From positions 37,349,044-37,413,043 of the forward strand of contig NC_134649.1 in assembly GCF_030463565.1 (NCBI RefSeq): a DNA stretch of 64,000 nucleotides. The letters run 5' to 3'. The DNA is from Pelecanus crispus (lineage: Eukaryota > Chordata > Aves > Pelecaniformes > Pelecanidae). The stretch's first letter is position 1, and every line of letters begins with the position of its first letter. The position numbers and the translations under genes are program-made. Positions 29,201-37,110 of this stretch are shown here, one piece after another. Below the pieces are notes generated by a model. The model saw nothing but the letters and a program-made list of their open reading frames with translations, ran no database searches and was not told the DNA's origin.

Positions 29201-31423
29201 ACCCTCTCTGTTACAATTGAAGGGCCATCAAAGGTGAAAATGGACTGCCAGGAAACTTCAGAAGGTTACAAAGTCATGTACACACCCATGGCTCCAGGAA
29301 ACTATTTAATTGGAGTTAAATATGGTGGACCTAACCACATAGTGGGCAGCCCCTTCAAGGCAAAGGTTACAGGTAAAAAGCTAACCAGTATTTACTGTGT
29401 GCCTGAAGTAGTTTGTGTTATTCAGCAAATATGTCCCTCTGAGATAGTGCGGCATTCGGATTTAGATGCCCAAAAACATGAGAGGCGAAACGTTTTTCCC
29501 TATTACCTCCAAAGCCTAGATGAGGGATCTCAGGAGAGACTACAGGACCGTTAGTCGTGGAGCTTGCCAGCTTGACTCAGTAGAGGGCTGTAAAACAGCT
29601 TCACAGGGGAACATTAAATCCTGAGCTAGCACTAGGATGTTGCATTGGCAGTGGGGGAAATATGACTTATTTACTCACTCCCCCCCCCCCCCCCCAAGCC
29701 TGAAACCTGGACGCCTGTAGCGTGATTGATGCCCCTCTTGGTCTCATTTTGGTGCAGGTGTCACCTAACCAAAGGTCAGTAATGTCTGGGAGGCTTTTAG
29801 GAAGGTTTAGGTTTTGGAAGCTCTTTCTCTCTTCAGTGCTGTGTCTAAGCACAGACTGGAGTTCATCTCTCCTGCTGCCCCTGAGCTAGCGAACCCCTTC
29901 CTGGTGCCCGTGGGGCGGTGATGTTCATGGGAGCGGACGGCAGGAACGGCGCTCCCACGGGCTGGGACATGCTCTGCTTTCAAAATGGGTTATTGCAAAA
30001 TTGCACCTGCTTTTCTGCCAACTCGAGTAATTTTTGGCATTTGGTGATTGGAGCACAATTAACTCTTCTTAAGCGGCCAGCTTTGCTTAATGAGTCCTGA
30101 AGTTCCTGTGGCCCTTTAACCACTCAAGGGCTCTGGGGTGGGATTGTTGCCAGCATTGCTGGAAGATGTCAGCTTAAATACCCAAGTAGGAAATTGCTCC
30201 TCTCCAAAAATGCATTTTTGGATGCAGAATGCATGATAGTCATTAGAAGGGTTTCAAAACCTCCTTGTAAATGCCTTTCAGATGGGGTGAATCTGAATGT
30301 TGGAAGTCTTTTCTGTTTCCAGGACAGCGACTGGTTAGTCCAGGCAGCGCCAATGAAACGTCTTCCATCCTGGTAGAGTCGGTGACAAGGTCGTCGACTG
30401 AAACTTGCTATAGCGCCATTCCCAAATCCACCTCGGATGCTAGCAAAGTGGTTTCCCGGGGAGCAGGACTCTCAAAGGCTTTTGTGGGTCAGAAAAGCTC
30501 CTTCTCTGTGGACTGCAGCAAAGCAGGTATGGGTACAGGAACCGGCTGGATGTCGGGGTGGTTTAGCTGGACATGTTTTGCCCTAAACGAGCTTGCAAAG
30601 TTAAAATTCAGAGCTTGAGGTGCTGATCTGGTTCTGAAGAAAAACTAAATGCTACACAGTGCTCACGAAATCAGTCCTAATATAGAGGCTGTAAAGATGC
30701 CAGTTCGTCTCCAAATGGTTTTATCTGAGCTAGGTGTACCTGAAAGAAACCACAGGGTTATAGCATGAGAACAAACAGGTTGCTGAACTTAAGCAACCCT
30801 CATGGTGCATTGTAGCTTGTAATGCGCGTGTTCCTGTAAGCCTTGAGCACTGATCATCATCATCTGGGAGCTTTGCGGTGGGTAGATTACAGGCCAGCTA
30901 CGTTCCCTGGTCTCTGCTATTAACTTCTAACGAAGTACTTGAAAGGCAGTGCCTGCTTGCTTTCAGGAGCAGTGCCAATGTCTCCTGTACCCTAGTTAGA
31001 TAGTGGTAGCCTGTCAGGTCTGGCAAAATGCGCAAATAAACCCTTGCCTCTATGAGGCTGAAGGGTTTTTTAAATAAAATTCCTTCATACACCAAATTAG
31101 CTTAGCCATACCTCAGACTACGACTCTGTGAATTACAATAACAAAATCCTTGTGTTATGGAGCTTATATATTACGGTACAGCCATGCTTGTTTATTTAAG
31201 CTTAGGAATGCTAACAGTCTGTTTTTTTGCTGTAGGTTCAAATATGTTGTTAGTTGGCGTCCATGGACCTACAATACCCTGCGAAGAGGTGTCCATCAAG
31301 CATTTGGGCAGCCATCAGTACAACGTAACGTATGTTGTCAAGGAAAGGGGTGACTATATTCTGGCAGTGAAATGGGGTGACGAGCACATCCCTGGGAGTC
31401 CCTTCCACGTCACCGTTCCTTAA
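2086..31423 (+). CDS. FLNB: Filamin B, 3' part of gene (28 coding exons, repeats 7-24)
   Basis: Filamin B is a dimeric cytoplasmic actin crosslinker and scaffold for integrins and other membrane proteins. Twenty-eight exons join in frame to 1688 codons plus stop. They cover the end of Ig-like repeat 7, repeats 8-15, hinge 1, repeats 16-23, hinge 2 and the dimerising repeat 24. The actin-binding domain and repeats 1-6 lie upstream of the window. Typical filamin signatures recur: DASKV.A.GPGL at repeat starts, DN.DGT mid-repeat and IPGSPF at repeat ends. Assignment to FLNB rather than FLNA or FLNC rests on the C-terminus GSPFHVTVP, on hinge 1 ending PPGFHPW then VTEEAYVPV, on hinge 2 with [20 protein letters not shown], and on the DNASE1L3 neighbour. 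There is no FLNC-type insert in repeat 20. No frameshift or in-frame stop was seen. Most introns are phase 1. Human exon numbers given below are inferred from hinge 1 being exon 30. Confidence 0.97.
2407..2432 (+). repeat. Poly-T tract, 26 nt, in FLNB intron
   Basis: Uninterrupted run of 26 T in the intron 2204-2922. No recognisable SINE body is attached. The rest of this intron shows nothing else. Confidence 0.95.
2923..3185 (+). CDS. FLNB: FLNB exon 20 equivalent: repeat 8
   Basis: 263 nt after TTTTTCAG, donor GTAAGT, ending on a complete codon. It encodes VEVGKDQEF, the [10 protein letters not shown] core, and [18 protein letters not shown], which leads into repeat 9. Confidence 0.95.
3792..4389 (+). 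CDS. FLNB: FLNB exon 21 equivalent: repeats 9 and 10, start of 11
   Basis: This is the largest exon here, 598 nt, with acceptor TCTTCTAG and donor GTGAGAG. It encodes two nearly complete Ig repeats without an intron: [11 protein letters not shown] to [11 protein letters not shown] (repeat 9), then [13 protein letters not shown] to KFPARVKV (repeat 10), then [14 protein letters not shown] (start of repeat 11). It ends in phase 1. The antisense ORF across it is a shadow. Confidence 0.97.
4618..4791 (+). CDS. FLNB: FLNB exon 22 equivalent: repeat 11
   Basis: 174 nt after TATCCTCCAG, donor GTAACC. It encodes [18 protein letters not shown], the [11 protein letters not shown] strand and FEKG. It is phase 1 at both ends. 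Confidence 0.95.
5185..5347 (+). CDS. FLNB: FLNB exon 23 equivalent: end of repeat 11, start of repeat 12
   Basis: 163 nt after CTCTTAACAG, donor GTAACT. It encodes [20 protein letters not shown] and [15 protein letters not shown]. It ends two bases into an Arg codon. Confidence 0.95.
5734..5894 (+). CDS. FLNB: FLNB exon 24 equivalent: core of repeat 12
   Basis: 161 nt after GTCTTGCAG, donor GTAAGA. It encodes [18 protein letters not shown], the CKDNKDGSC strand, and [17 protein letters not shown]. Confidence 0.96.
5895..7024 (+). other. FLNB intron, nothing else recognised
   Basis: Unique-looking intronic DNA between the two exons that encode repeat 12. The minus-strand ORFs here have no recognisable protein. 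The shorter introns at 3186-3791, 4390-4617, 4792-5184 and 5348-5733 are likewise plain. Confidence 0.75.
7025..7192 (+). CDS. FLNB: FLNB exon 25 equivalent: end of repeat 12, start of repeat 13
   Basis: 168 nt after TTTCCAG, donor GTAAGA. It encodes [20 protein letters not shown], then [20 protein letters not shown]. Phase 1 at both ends. Confidence 0.95.
7193..8715 (+). other. FLNB intron with A15 tract
   Basis: Plain intron apart from a poly-A run at 8581-8595. No repeat family recognised. Confidence 0.75.
8716..8839 (+). CDS. FLNB: FLNB exon 26 equivalent: repeat 13
   Basis: 124 nt after TTTTTTAG, donor GTAAGG. It encodes [19 protein letters not shown] and [15 protein letters not shown]. 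It ends with AG of a Ser codon completed by the next exon (RSPFK). Confidence 0.95.
9108..9264 (+). CDS. FLNB: FLNB exon 27 equivalent: end of repeat 13, start of repeat 14
   Basis: 157 nt after CCCTTTAAG, donor GTAAGT. The acceptor was chosen because only it gives [10 protein letters not shown]; a downstream AG at CTTCAAG would lose these residues. It continues [13 protein letters not shown] and [14 protein letters not shown], ending on a complete codon. Confidence 0.93.
10024..10130 (-). mobile_element. CR1 LINE 3'-end fragment
   Basis: Starts with CATAGAATCATTTAGGTTGG and continues through the AAGACCTTTAAGATCATC and CCAACCATTAACC blocks. This is the reverse complement of the CR1 3' UTR, whose tail is the ATTCTATG octamer. 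It is a short 5'-truncated copy in the FLNB intron 9265-11390. Confidence 0.9.
10182..10431 (-). mobile_element. Second CR1 LINE 3' fragment
   Basis: Independent CR1 3' end in the same orientation, about 50 bp from the previous one. It repeats the AAGGTTGGAAAGGATCTCTA block, then reaches the end of ORF2 (blocks GGATGGTGACTCCACCACCT and GGGCAGCCTGTTCCAATGCT). It is more diverged and has lost the terminal octamer. Confidence 0.9.
10432..11390 (+). other. Rest of the FLNB intron 9265-11390
   Basis: Plain intronic DNA on either side of the two CR1 fragments; no further element recognised. Confidence 0.7.
11391..11580 (+). CDS. FLNB: FLNB exon 28 equivalent: end of repeat 14, start of repeat 15
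   Basis: 190 nt after CATTCCTCAG, donor GTGGGT. It encodes [29 protein letters not shown] and [10 protein letters not shown]. The short LATG link into repeat 15 is FLNB-like; FLNA has a longer VSIGGHGLG segment here. Confidence 0.95.
11581..13464 (+). other. FLNB intron, nothing else recognised
   Basis: 1.9 kb intron between repeat 14/15 exons. Short ORFs on both strands lack recognisable motifs. Confidence 0.75.
13465..13712 (+). CDS. FLNB: FLNB exon 29 equivalent: repeat 15
   Basis: 248 nt after TTGTAG, donor GTAAGC. It encodes [20 protein letters not shown] through IPNSPFTVM and ends on a complete codon. That lets the following hinge exon be included or skipped in frame. Confidence 0.96.
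13713..15442 (+). other. FLNB intron upstream of the hinge-1 exon
   Basis: 1.7 kb intron before the cassette exon. It holds overlapping GCATG motifs at 14887-14895 (candidate RBFOX site) and GC-richer sequence toward its 3' end. No repeat family recognised. Confidence 0.75.
14887..14895 (+). promoter_or_regulatory. Candidate RBFOX splicing motif (GCATGCATG)
   Basis: Two overlapping GCATG cores, one as full TGCATG, about 550 nt upstream of the hinge-1 cassette exon. RBFOX1 is reported to act on the mammalian homologue of this exon. A match this short can be chance. Confidence 0.3.
15443..15517 (+). CDS. FLNB: FLNB exon 30 equivalent: hinge 1 cassette exon
   Basis: A 75-nt exon, phase 0 at both ends, after CTGCCCAG with donor GTACAC. 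It encodes 25 residues, acidic at the start (AVDADD) and ending ASPPGFHPW, followed by VTEEAYVPV of the next exon. Hinge 1 is the flexible link between the two rod halves and the known calpain-sensitive site. In mammals this exon is alternatively skipped. A run of 8 C lies inside the coding sequence. Confidence 0.9.
15518..16238 (+). other. FLNB intron downstream of hinge-1 exon
   Basis: 0.7 kb, T-rich toward its 3' half. One GCATG at about 16018. No other feature. Confidence 0.75.
16239..16341 (+). CDS. FLNB: FLNB exon 31 equivalent: end of hinge 1, start of repeat 16
   Basis: 103 nt after CTTCTTTTAG, donor GTACCC. It encodes [17 protein letters not shown], then [16 protein letters not shown]. 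Phase 0 in, phase 1 out. Confidence 0.96.
16342..18963 (+). other. FLNB introns around the repeat 16 exon, nothing else recognised
   Basis: Covers introns 16342-17238 and 17380-18963 on either side of the exon 17239-17379. The second ends in a long T tract (about 18946-18957) that serves as its polypyrimidine tract. No mobile element seen. The introns between 19093 and 23141 are also plain. Confidence 0.7.
17239..17379 (+). CDS. FLNB: FLNB exon 32 equivalent: repeat 16
   Basis: 141 nt after TTTTTGTAG, donor GTGAGT. It encodes [20 protein letters not shown] and [16 protein letters not shown]. Confidence 0.96.
18964..19092 (+). CDS. FLNB: FLNB exon 33 equivalent: end of repeat 16, start of repeat 17
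   Basis: 129 nt after a T-rich tract and CCTTTAG, donor GTAAGT. It encodes [20 protein letters not shown], then [19 protein letters not shown]. Confidence 0.96.
19591..19764 (+). CDS. FLNB: FLNB exon 34 equivalent: repeat 17
   Basis: 174 nt after AATTTCCTAG, donor GTATAA. It encodes [20 protein letters not shown] through [12 protein letters not shown]. By homology with FLNA, repeat 17 is a CD-face ligand-binding repeat (platelet GPIb type). Confidence 0.96.
19914..20072 (+). CDS. FLNB: FLNB exon 35 equivalent: first half of repeat 18
   Basis: 159 nt after TGTATTCAG, donor GTAAGG. It encodes [20 protein letters not shown], then [19 protein letters not shown] and NNHVG. Confidence 0.95.
20462..20665 (+). 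CDS. FLNB: FLNB exon 36 equivalent: end of repeat 18, start of repeat 19
   Basis: 204 nt after GCTTTGTAG, donor GTTAGT. It encodes [19 protein letters not shown], then [16 protein letters not shown] and FIVDTRDAG. Confidence 0.95.
21273..21425 (+). CDS. FLNB: FLNB exon 37 equivalent: repeat 19
   Basis: 153 nt after TGTATTGTAG, donor GTAAGC. It encodes [20 protein letters not shown] through [10 protein letters not shown]. By homology, repeat 19 is an integrin-binding repeat. Confidence 0.95.
21750..21872 (+). CDS. FLNB: FLNB exon 38 equivalent: end of repeat 19, start of repeat 20
   Basis: 123 nt after GTATTTACAG, donor GTAAGC. It encodes [19 protein letters not shown], then [24 protein letters not shown] is a basophilic kinase motif at the position of FLNA Ser2152. 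Repeat 20's N-terminal strand masks the repeat 21 ligand groove in FLNA. Confidence 0.95.
22438..22704 (+). CDS. FLNB: FLNB exon 39 equivalent: rest of repeat 20, start of repeat 21
   Basis: 267 nt after CTTGTTAG, donor GTGAGT. It encodes [51 protein letters not shown] and LERGETGIP. It lacks the roughly 80-residue insert of FLNC repeat 20. Confidence 0.95.
23142..23279 (+). CDS. FLNB: FLNB exon 40 equivalent: repeat 21
   Basis: 138 nt after CTTCAACAG, donor GTACAT. It encodes [20 protein letters not shown] through VSYIVQEP. Repeat 21 is the main integrin beta-tail site in filamins; its C-D strand region [16 protein letters not shown] is intact. Confidence 0.95.
23370..23485 (+). CDS. FLNB: FLNB exon 41 equivalent: end of repeat 21, start of repeat 22
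   Basis: 116 nt after CCCTGCAG, donor GTGAGA; the intron before it is only 90 nt. It encodes [20 protein letters not shown], then [13 protein letters not shown]. Ends on a complete codon. Confidence 0.95.
23486..25321 (+). other. FLNB intron within repeat 22, nothing else recognised
   Basis: 1.8 kb of plain intron with a short GT run at about 24140-24152. Intron 25455-26521 is also plain. Confidence 0.7.
25322..25454 (+). CDS. FLNB: FLNB exon 42 equivalent: repeat 22
   Basis: 133 nt after TATTCTCAG, donor GTGAGC. It encodes [20 protein letters not shown], then [19 protein letters not shown]. Phase 0 in, phase 1 out. Confidence 0.95.
26522..26698 (+). CDS. FLNB: FLNB exon 43 equivalent: end of repeat 22, start of repeat 23
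   Basis: 177 nt after CTCTTGCAG, donor GTAACC. It encodes [37 protein letters not shown] and [13 protein letters not shown]. Confidence 0.95.
26699..29153 (+). other. FLNB intron within repeat 23, largest in the window
   Basis: 2.5 kb intron with no recognised element. The part 28860-29080 is GC-rich and gives spurious ORFs on both strands. Confidence 0.7.
29154..29372 (+). CDS. FLNB: FLNB exon 44 equivalent: repeat 23
   Basis: 219 nt after CTTTCTAG, donor GTAAAA. It encodes [20 protein letters not shown], then [20 protein letters not shown] and [11 protein letters not shown]. Confidence 0.95.
29680..29695 (+). repeat. Poly-C tract, 16 nt, in FLNB intron
   Basis: Uninterrupted run of 16 C in intron 29373-30322. 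The rest of that intron and intron 30527-31235 show nothing else. Confidence 0.9.
30323..30526 (+). CDS. FLNB: FLNB exon 45 equivalent: hinge 2 and start of repeat 24
   Basis: 204 nt after TGTTTCCAG, donor GTATGG. The Ser/Thr-rich hinge 2 ([20 protein letters not shown]) is followed by [20 protein letters not shown] and the VDCSKAG start of the dimerisation repeat. Confidence 0.95.
31236..31423 (+). CDS. FLNB: FLNB terminal exon (46 equivalent): repeat 24 and stop
   Basis: Coding part of the last exon, after TTGCTGTAG. It encodes [19 protein letters not shown], then [20 protein letters not shown] and ends GSPFHVTVP with TAA at 31421-31423. Repeat 24 mediates dimerisation. The GSPFHVTVP end is FLNB-specific as I recall the paralogues. 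Confidence 0.97.
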
Positions 31424-32985
31424 ACTCGCCGAGTGTCAGAGTTGATCTTTGTGTTTGCAGTTCAGATGTAGAGTTATATTGGGTGCAGTCCTGTTGCAAA
31501 ATGCAGTATCTAGATACACACGGCTCACATTTCAATACAGTCAGAAGTAAACCCTGTAACTTTATTTTTTACAAGCATTTCACTTCTATCCTACTTACCA
31601 ACCTAATGTCAATCTATTTAATGTCCTCCTCAAATTGTACCTTTGCAGTACTGTCCGGATCACTGTTAATGTTTGGAGAATCATGTGGATAAGTAGACAC
31701 TAATTTCCTTTGTGGATGTTAAAGACTTTAGATGTTAATTGAAAACTGGAATTTGTCTTTGTAATTGGGTATCTTAACTACTGATTTTATTTGACTGGAG
31801 ACCTTACATTTTAGTTATGGAATATGACTTGGGCTGTCCCCAGTTCAAATTCTTTTCTGTAAAGAAATGAGGTAAAACTGGTACTATAATAGGTGCCTTT
31901 GTATACTTGATCAATTTTAACGCTTAACATTATAAAAAGCTACTAAAAGTGGCTTTACCACTCAAATTTAAAATGTTTTTGAAAATGCTTTGCTAATGGT
32001 TTACATTTAGGAAAAGTTTATCTTTTATAGCAAACCAAAAGCAGACTGAAAATGACTTCCTGGAAGCTTTCAGACTTTCTATGTTAACGCTTTGTAAATC
32101 TAGACAGGTAGCTTTTTGGCCATGATGCTAGCAATGTGGTTTTTAATTAGCTTGGGATTCTGGTGAAATTTCTGTAACTTTACAGGCAACTCTTCACACC
32201 CTTTGATTTATTTTAAGAACAACCCCCGGTTTGGCGAAGTTAAATAAAGCCCCTAAACTTGCCGAGCCAGGCATAGCTCTCCCATGTGACCCAAAATTCA
32301 TGCAGGTGAGAGCACAGCAGTGTGTTGGGAAGACGATCAGCGCTTTCCCTGGAGGCTGTGGGCCAGGCGAGTAGCTGAGATGGTGCAAAGCCAACCTGGG
32401 GATGCGACCCCACATCTGTAGTTGTGTATGGGGCAGGAGGGAGGGCACGTGTGCGAATCTGCCAACAATAGCAATATGAATCAACAAACCCATGTTTGGT
32501 GCAAGTCATTTTATTGTATCTCAGTCCAAGGACATGCCTGAAGCGCATTCATCTTTCCTGAAATCCCCTTTGCGCTGCAAAAGGCATTCCTGCTGAGGGT
32601 CAGGGAGTGAAAACTTCCATTATAACTTGTCTGTCTGTCCTGGATTACTCCATGCTACTTCCCAAGTGCATATCTGAATTGCTGTCAGCTCCTGGGGCTT
32701 TAATAAACTCTCCAAATGAGCTTTAACTCTGATTAGGAGAAGGTAGGATTTGTTGAAAACCTGTTGAAATGTCACTGTCTGTCCCTAGGGAGAAGTTCAC
32801 GCTTACAGTTCTGTAGTTAGGTGTGGATGCACTACTCTCCCGCACAGTCATTGGGGAAATAAAGGAAGGTTGGGGTTTTTTTTACTGTGCTTTTTTTTGT
32901 GCCTTAATGTGAAATGCTCACTACATTGTAAACTAGGAAGTAAAAACAAAATAAACTGGAATAAAGTGCAGGATTGTAAAATTGT
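31424..32985 (+). other. FLNB: FLNB 3' UTR (end approximate)
   Basis: About 1.56 kb of AT-rich sequence after the stop with no ORF of interest. The end is placed just past the paired AATAAA signals at 32950 and 32960. The length is close to what I recall for mammalian FLNB. The exact cleavage site cannot be seen. Confidence 0.7.
32950..32965 (+). promoter_or_regulatory. FLNB polyadenylation signals (tandem AATAAA)
   Basis: AATAAA at 32950-32955 and again at 32960-32965. Earlier AATAAA hexamers at 32243-32248 and 32858-32863 could give shorter 3' ends. Confidence 0.6.
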
Positions 32986-35900
32986 ATCTTATAACTTATT
33001 AAATAGAAATGTTTGCTTCATTAAAACATGCATGTTAAACCAACACTGGATTCTTTTCATATGTAGTCAGGAAAGTTCAAACTAAAACTACAGCATGCAG
33101 CAATTTCAGGCAGGCTGAATAACCCCCAGCCCACAAGACATGCAGGCAGCTGTGAAAAACTTGGGCATAACCTCAGTGCCATGCATTTTTTTTCTCTAAA
33201 ACTTTTTTTTTCCTTTAAAAAAAACCAAAAAACTCTGTCAAAAGTTTAAGCCACGGCATAAACGTACTGGGTGGCAGCAGGCTGAGCGTGAATGGGGCAT
33301 GACATGGCTGTGCAGGTTTTTGCCTGTATAGACCCGCGGTACCGGGGCAGTGGAGCTGGGGAGCGACGTGTCCCCAGAGGTGCTGGCAGGGTTACAGGTC
33401 TGATCCCCGGGGCACTGCCAGCGGCACCCGCCGGCTCCTCTGGGCTCCCTGGGGTCGTTGGCAGAAGGTGGTTCCTGGCACGGTGCTGCACCTGGGCTGG
33501 CCGGCTCTGGCGCACGGCCGTGGAAACCAGCAGATGTTTTCCCAAACACTGCTCCTGCTGGAAGCCCCGCTGAAACCTGAGACACAGCGGCTGCCAAGGA
33601 CTTTCCTGCCCCAGGTTTATCAGATTATTTCCTTTTTATAGTTAACTGTGTTTCATTAGCTTTGTGCTATGTCAGCTTCAACCTCCTATTTAATGTTTTT
33701 AAACAAAACAAAAAAAGCCTGGATACAGCTGTTGGGTTGAGTAAACCGGAGAGTCTCGTGCCTGTGTAACTCCTGTTGTCCAGTAAATCTGCTCTTGCCT
33801 GGCCTTCTCCCGCCTGTTACTGCTTGGCTTTTTTGGTCTAATCACCCTAGCTGAAATCAATGAGAGTTGTCTGTGAAGTTGGTGGACCCTGGTTGTTATC
33901 TTGTCTGAGGTTACCTCCAGCTCCACTTCACGTGAGCAGTTCTGCCCTGCCTGGGTGCTGAGAGCTGTGGGGTGGCTGCAGAAATTAACTTGCCAAGGCC
34001 AGCAAGCACCTGACGGTGTTGATTAGAAGAGCTCTCGGTGCAACTTGGCTGTATCAATCTTCTTTGGCAACAAGGTTCAACCAACTCCACGGGCTCCGGC
34101 GGCTGAGAACTGACTTTGTGTTGGGCACAAAGCGGTGCTTTGGGGGGACTGTGCTCTGCTTTTGGTCTTTGGCGCTTTGACAGAGGTTTCCATTTGCAGT
34201 GCCCACCTTAGCAGGCAGCTGTGGGGCTGGGGTGTCTGTACCAGCTTACTGGTGTCCCAGTGCCTTTTGCTGGTAGACTTGCAATGGTGTGAGATACGTT
34301 TTCTTCATTATTTGCAAAGGACTGGCATGGATTTTTGCCTCTAGCTGTGGAATTCCACTATGCTTTTTTTTGGGGGGGGGGCGGTCCTGCCAATTTGGTT
34401 GCACTTAAGTTCTTCTTTGTTTATGATCTCTCTCCTTGGTGGTGGTTTGCAGTAGGATTTGGCCACCTAATACCTGTGTGTCCCACTGGGAACGCCTCCA
34501 TCCCTCCTCACCTGTCCCAAACTGTCCAGTGAGCACTCGGCTAGATCTGGCAGTGCCCTTGGTAGCCAGCTGGACCCTCGCCTGCTGGTGGCTGGTGACC
34601 CAGGGCAGCCTGTAAGAAGCCAGGACACCGCCACATAGAAAAGCCTGCTGGGGCCCACTGCACCTCCAGGAGGTTCACCAGGCATTTTGGTGGGTGGTGG
34701 AAGGTAAGTCCCTGCAGCTCTCAATGCCCAGAGATGGTAACTCTCAAGAGCATCCCAACCCCCATTAGTGGTTTTTGATGTCAGGTGTCCTTGTTCATCT
34801 CAGTGGGCTGGGGAGGGGTCTTTGGAGATGATGTCCTGGAGCTGGAGCTCCTCACAACCTGCACACCCAGCCTGTCCTTCACTCCACCCTGCTCAAGTCC
34901 ATCCTGCAGCAGTCCCCATCCCTGTGCTGTACCTGTTTCTGCCATACCCCGGGGTCATGCCTGCATTTGCTGCCCGTTGGTTTTCTCCTTTGGTTTGGGG
35001 AGCTGTTTGAGTTCCCCCTTCAGACCCCTCTGAGTGTCCCTGGCCTTGCCCCCATCTGTTTCTGATGGCCATCACTGGAGCCAGCATGGCAATGAAAATA
35101 CCTTGTATACTTGGGCATCGCTCAAAACAGAATTGCATTTGGCCTTGTGCAGCTCTAGTACAGAAATGCAATCAGGAAAGCATCCACCACTTCTGACAAC
35201 GCCTTGGAGGCCACTCGTGGCGGGAGGCGATGTGGTTGATGGCCCCTCCGTGCACATCGGTGTACTTAAACCTGCTGCCAGCCCTGCCCTTGCTTTCTGC
35301 ACCGCTCGCAAACGTGGATGGGCGCCCTTTGTTCTGTTGCGCCCGATACAAAAGATGCAAGAGGCCTCGTGGTAGCTGCCCGAGGCAGCTTGTTACAGGC
35401 CTGGCTCTATCAGGTGCCCTCTGACAGCAGTAAAAGTCCTGGTTTGCTGTGGGTGTCCTTCACGCTGGGCACAGAGCTGCCTTCTGCAGGGTTCCAGTGC
35501 CCACCTGTGCATCATTTTGGGGGAGAACCCTGGGCATGGGCACTTCTGACCGCTGGCTGATCCCAGGCTGCAGCACACCCACTCTGAAGCTTTGCTTTTA
35601 GAAAGGCACTAAAGAGTCACGTAACTCTTCTCTAAATATACCCTGCTGCGTCTTCAGGGCTGCCCCCAGGCTTAGGGGCTGCATGCGCAGCAAAGGGGGC
35701 ATCTCTTCACCCCTTCTTGCTCTCCCCAAGCCCTCCTTCACACATCCCTCGGGAGCAGTGGTTGCAGAAACAGGGTTTCTCTAGCATTTTATGTCTCTCT
35801 AGTAACCATATGGCCCTCATTCCATAGGTGGCCGTGTATGTGCTTCATTTTCATCTTTTGAGTGGACTCATTGATTTTTTTTTTTTTAACCAATTGCACA

Positions 35901-37006
35901 CGTAAATAAAATTAAATGCATATTCATAGTGCCACGGCGTGACTTCTTTGCCCCAGCATCAAACTAGTAGCATGGGGATTCACTTTTCAAAGCTGCTTCA
36001 GCCTTTTTGAAATAAAGTATTAAAGTACGGTTCCTTCCAAAAGCTGCAATGCGGTGTTTTGGCTCGGGTCCTTGCCTCCGGCAGGGGAGAAGGTGATCCA
36101 TCCACGGCCTGGTACAATCTGGTCTTCTCCTTCAGCATTTGCATGCCAGTATAAATAGCTCTCATGCCATTTGTCACCTGGCATACTCTTCTTGCAATAT
36201 AATAAATGCTGGATGATACTGTTTGGGATGTGGCACCAAGTGCCTCGCTTTATTAATGGGCTCAGCCGTGTCCCCCACGACGCCTGTGCTGGGGTGTGCT
36301 GGTGAACTTGCAGCAGCTGGGCCGTCCGGTGACCGGCAGGGCTGAGCGTGGGCAGCGTGGGGGCTGAGGGTACGTCTTTGCCCTTTCCAGCATCGGTGTA
36401 AGTGATTAATAAATTAGATATATCTTTAAATTATTTTAATGAAGTGTTAAATCTTTCAATTATTTCAAATTTTAAATTAATCTTTGGTTTATTTTAAGTA
36501 TATATCTAAAATATATATATCTTTAATATGTTAAAGATAATCCAGTGTACTTAATTTTTCTGGAGGTGTTATTGCAGCAGTGAGTCTCCAGTCCATGCCA
36601 GGCCTGGGACTGTGTGGAGTACTTTGGATCTCCCTTCACCCACCAGCCAGCACGGAGCTGCTCTGACGTTTATCGGGTGTATTAGCATTGCGGGGGTGGG
36701 GGCTGTTGCTTAGCAGGACTCTGGTTTTGGTCAGATTATGCAAACCCTGTAATAAGTTTTCCCTCTAATTGTCTGTGGAAAGCGAGATTGTGAAGTTTCC
36801 AATCCAGAACCTGCTTTTTTCTCTACTCAGTTTTAACTTCTAAATGTATTTGGTTTAAACTGATTCGATTTTCAAATTTTTTTTTTACCCCACATTGAAA
36901 TGTACTTGCAGTACAGACAGTGCACCTTTCTTACTTAAAAAAAAAAAAAAAGGAAACAAGCTATGTATTAATCACATTTAAAAGCCTGTCCAAAGGAATT
37001 ATAGAC
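32986..37006. other. Intergenic DNA between FLNB and DNASE1L3, left part
   Basis: No gene is supported. It includes homopolymer tracts near 33187-33230, a GC-rich patch at 33240-33600, and an AT-rich block at 36395-36545. Scattered short ORFs have no recognisable motifs. Confidence 0.6.
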
Positions 37007-37110
37007 TCATAGAATCGTTTAGGTTGGAAAAGACCTTTAAGATCATCCAGTCCAACCATTAACCTACACTACCAAGCCCACTCTAAACCAGTCAAGGGTA
37101 GACTAGAATT
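37007..37110 (-). mobile_element. CR1 LINE 3'-end fragment
   Basis: CATAGAATCGTTTAGGTTGG followed by the AAGACCTTTAAGATCATCC and CCAACCATTAACC blocks, ending near GGGTAGACTAGA. It is a short 5'-truncated minus-strand CR1 copy with the same extent as the fragments at 10024 and 50702. Confidence 0.9.

Noticed and set aside
33238..33600. 119-codon minus-strand ORF after the FLNB 3' UTR
   Set aside because: GC-rich patch with overlapping ORFs on both strands and no recognisable protein features.
36137..36158. Octamer ATTTGCAT followed by TATAAATAG, promoter-like
   Set aside because: No transcript, ORF or CpG context downstream. Short AT-rich motifs like this occur by chance in such DNA.
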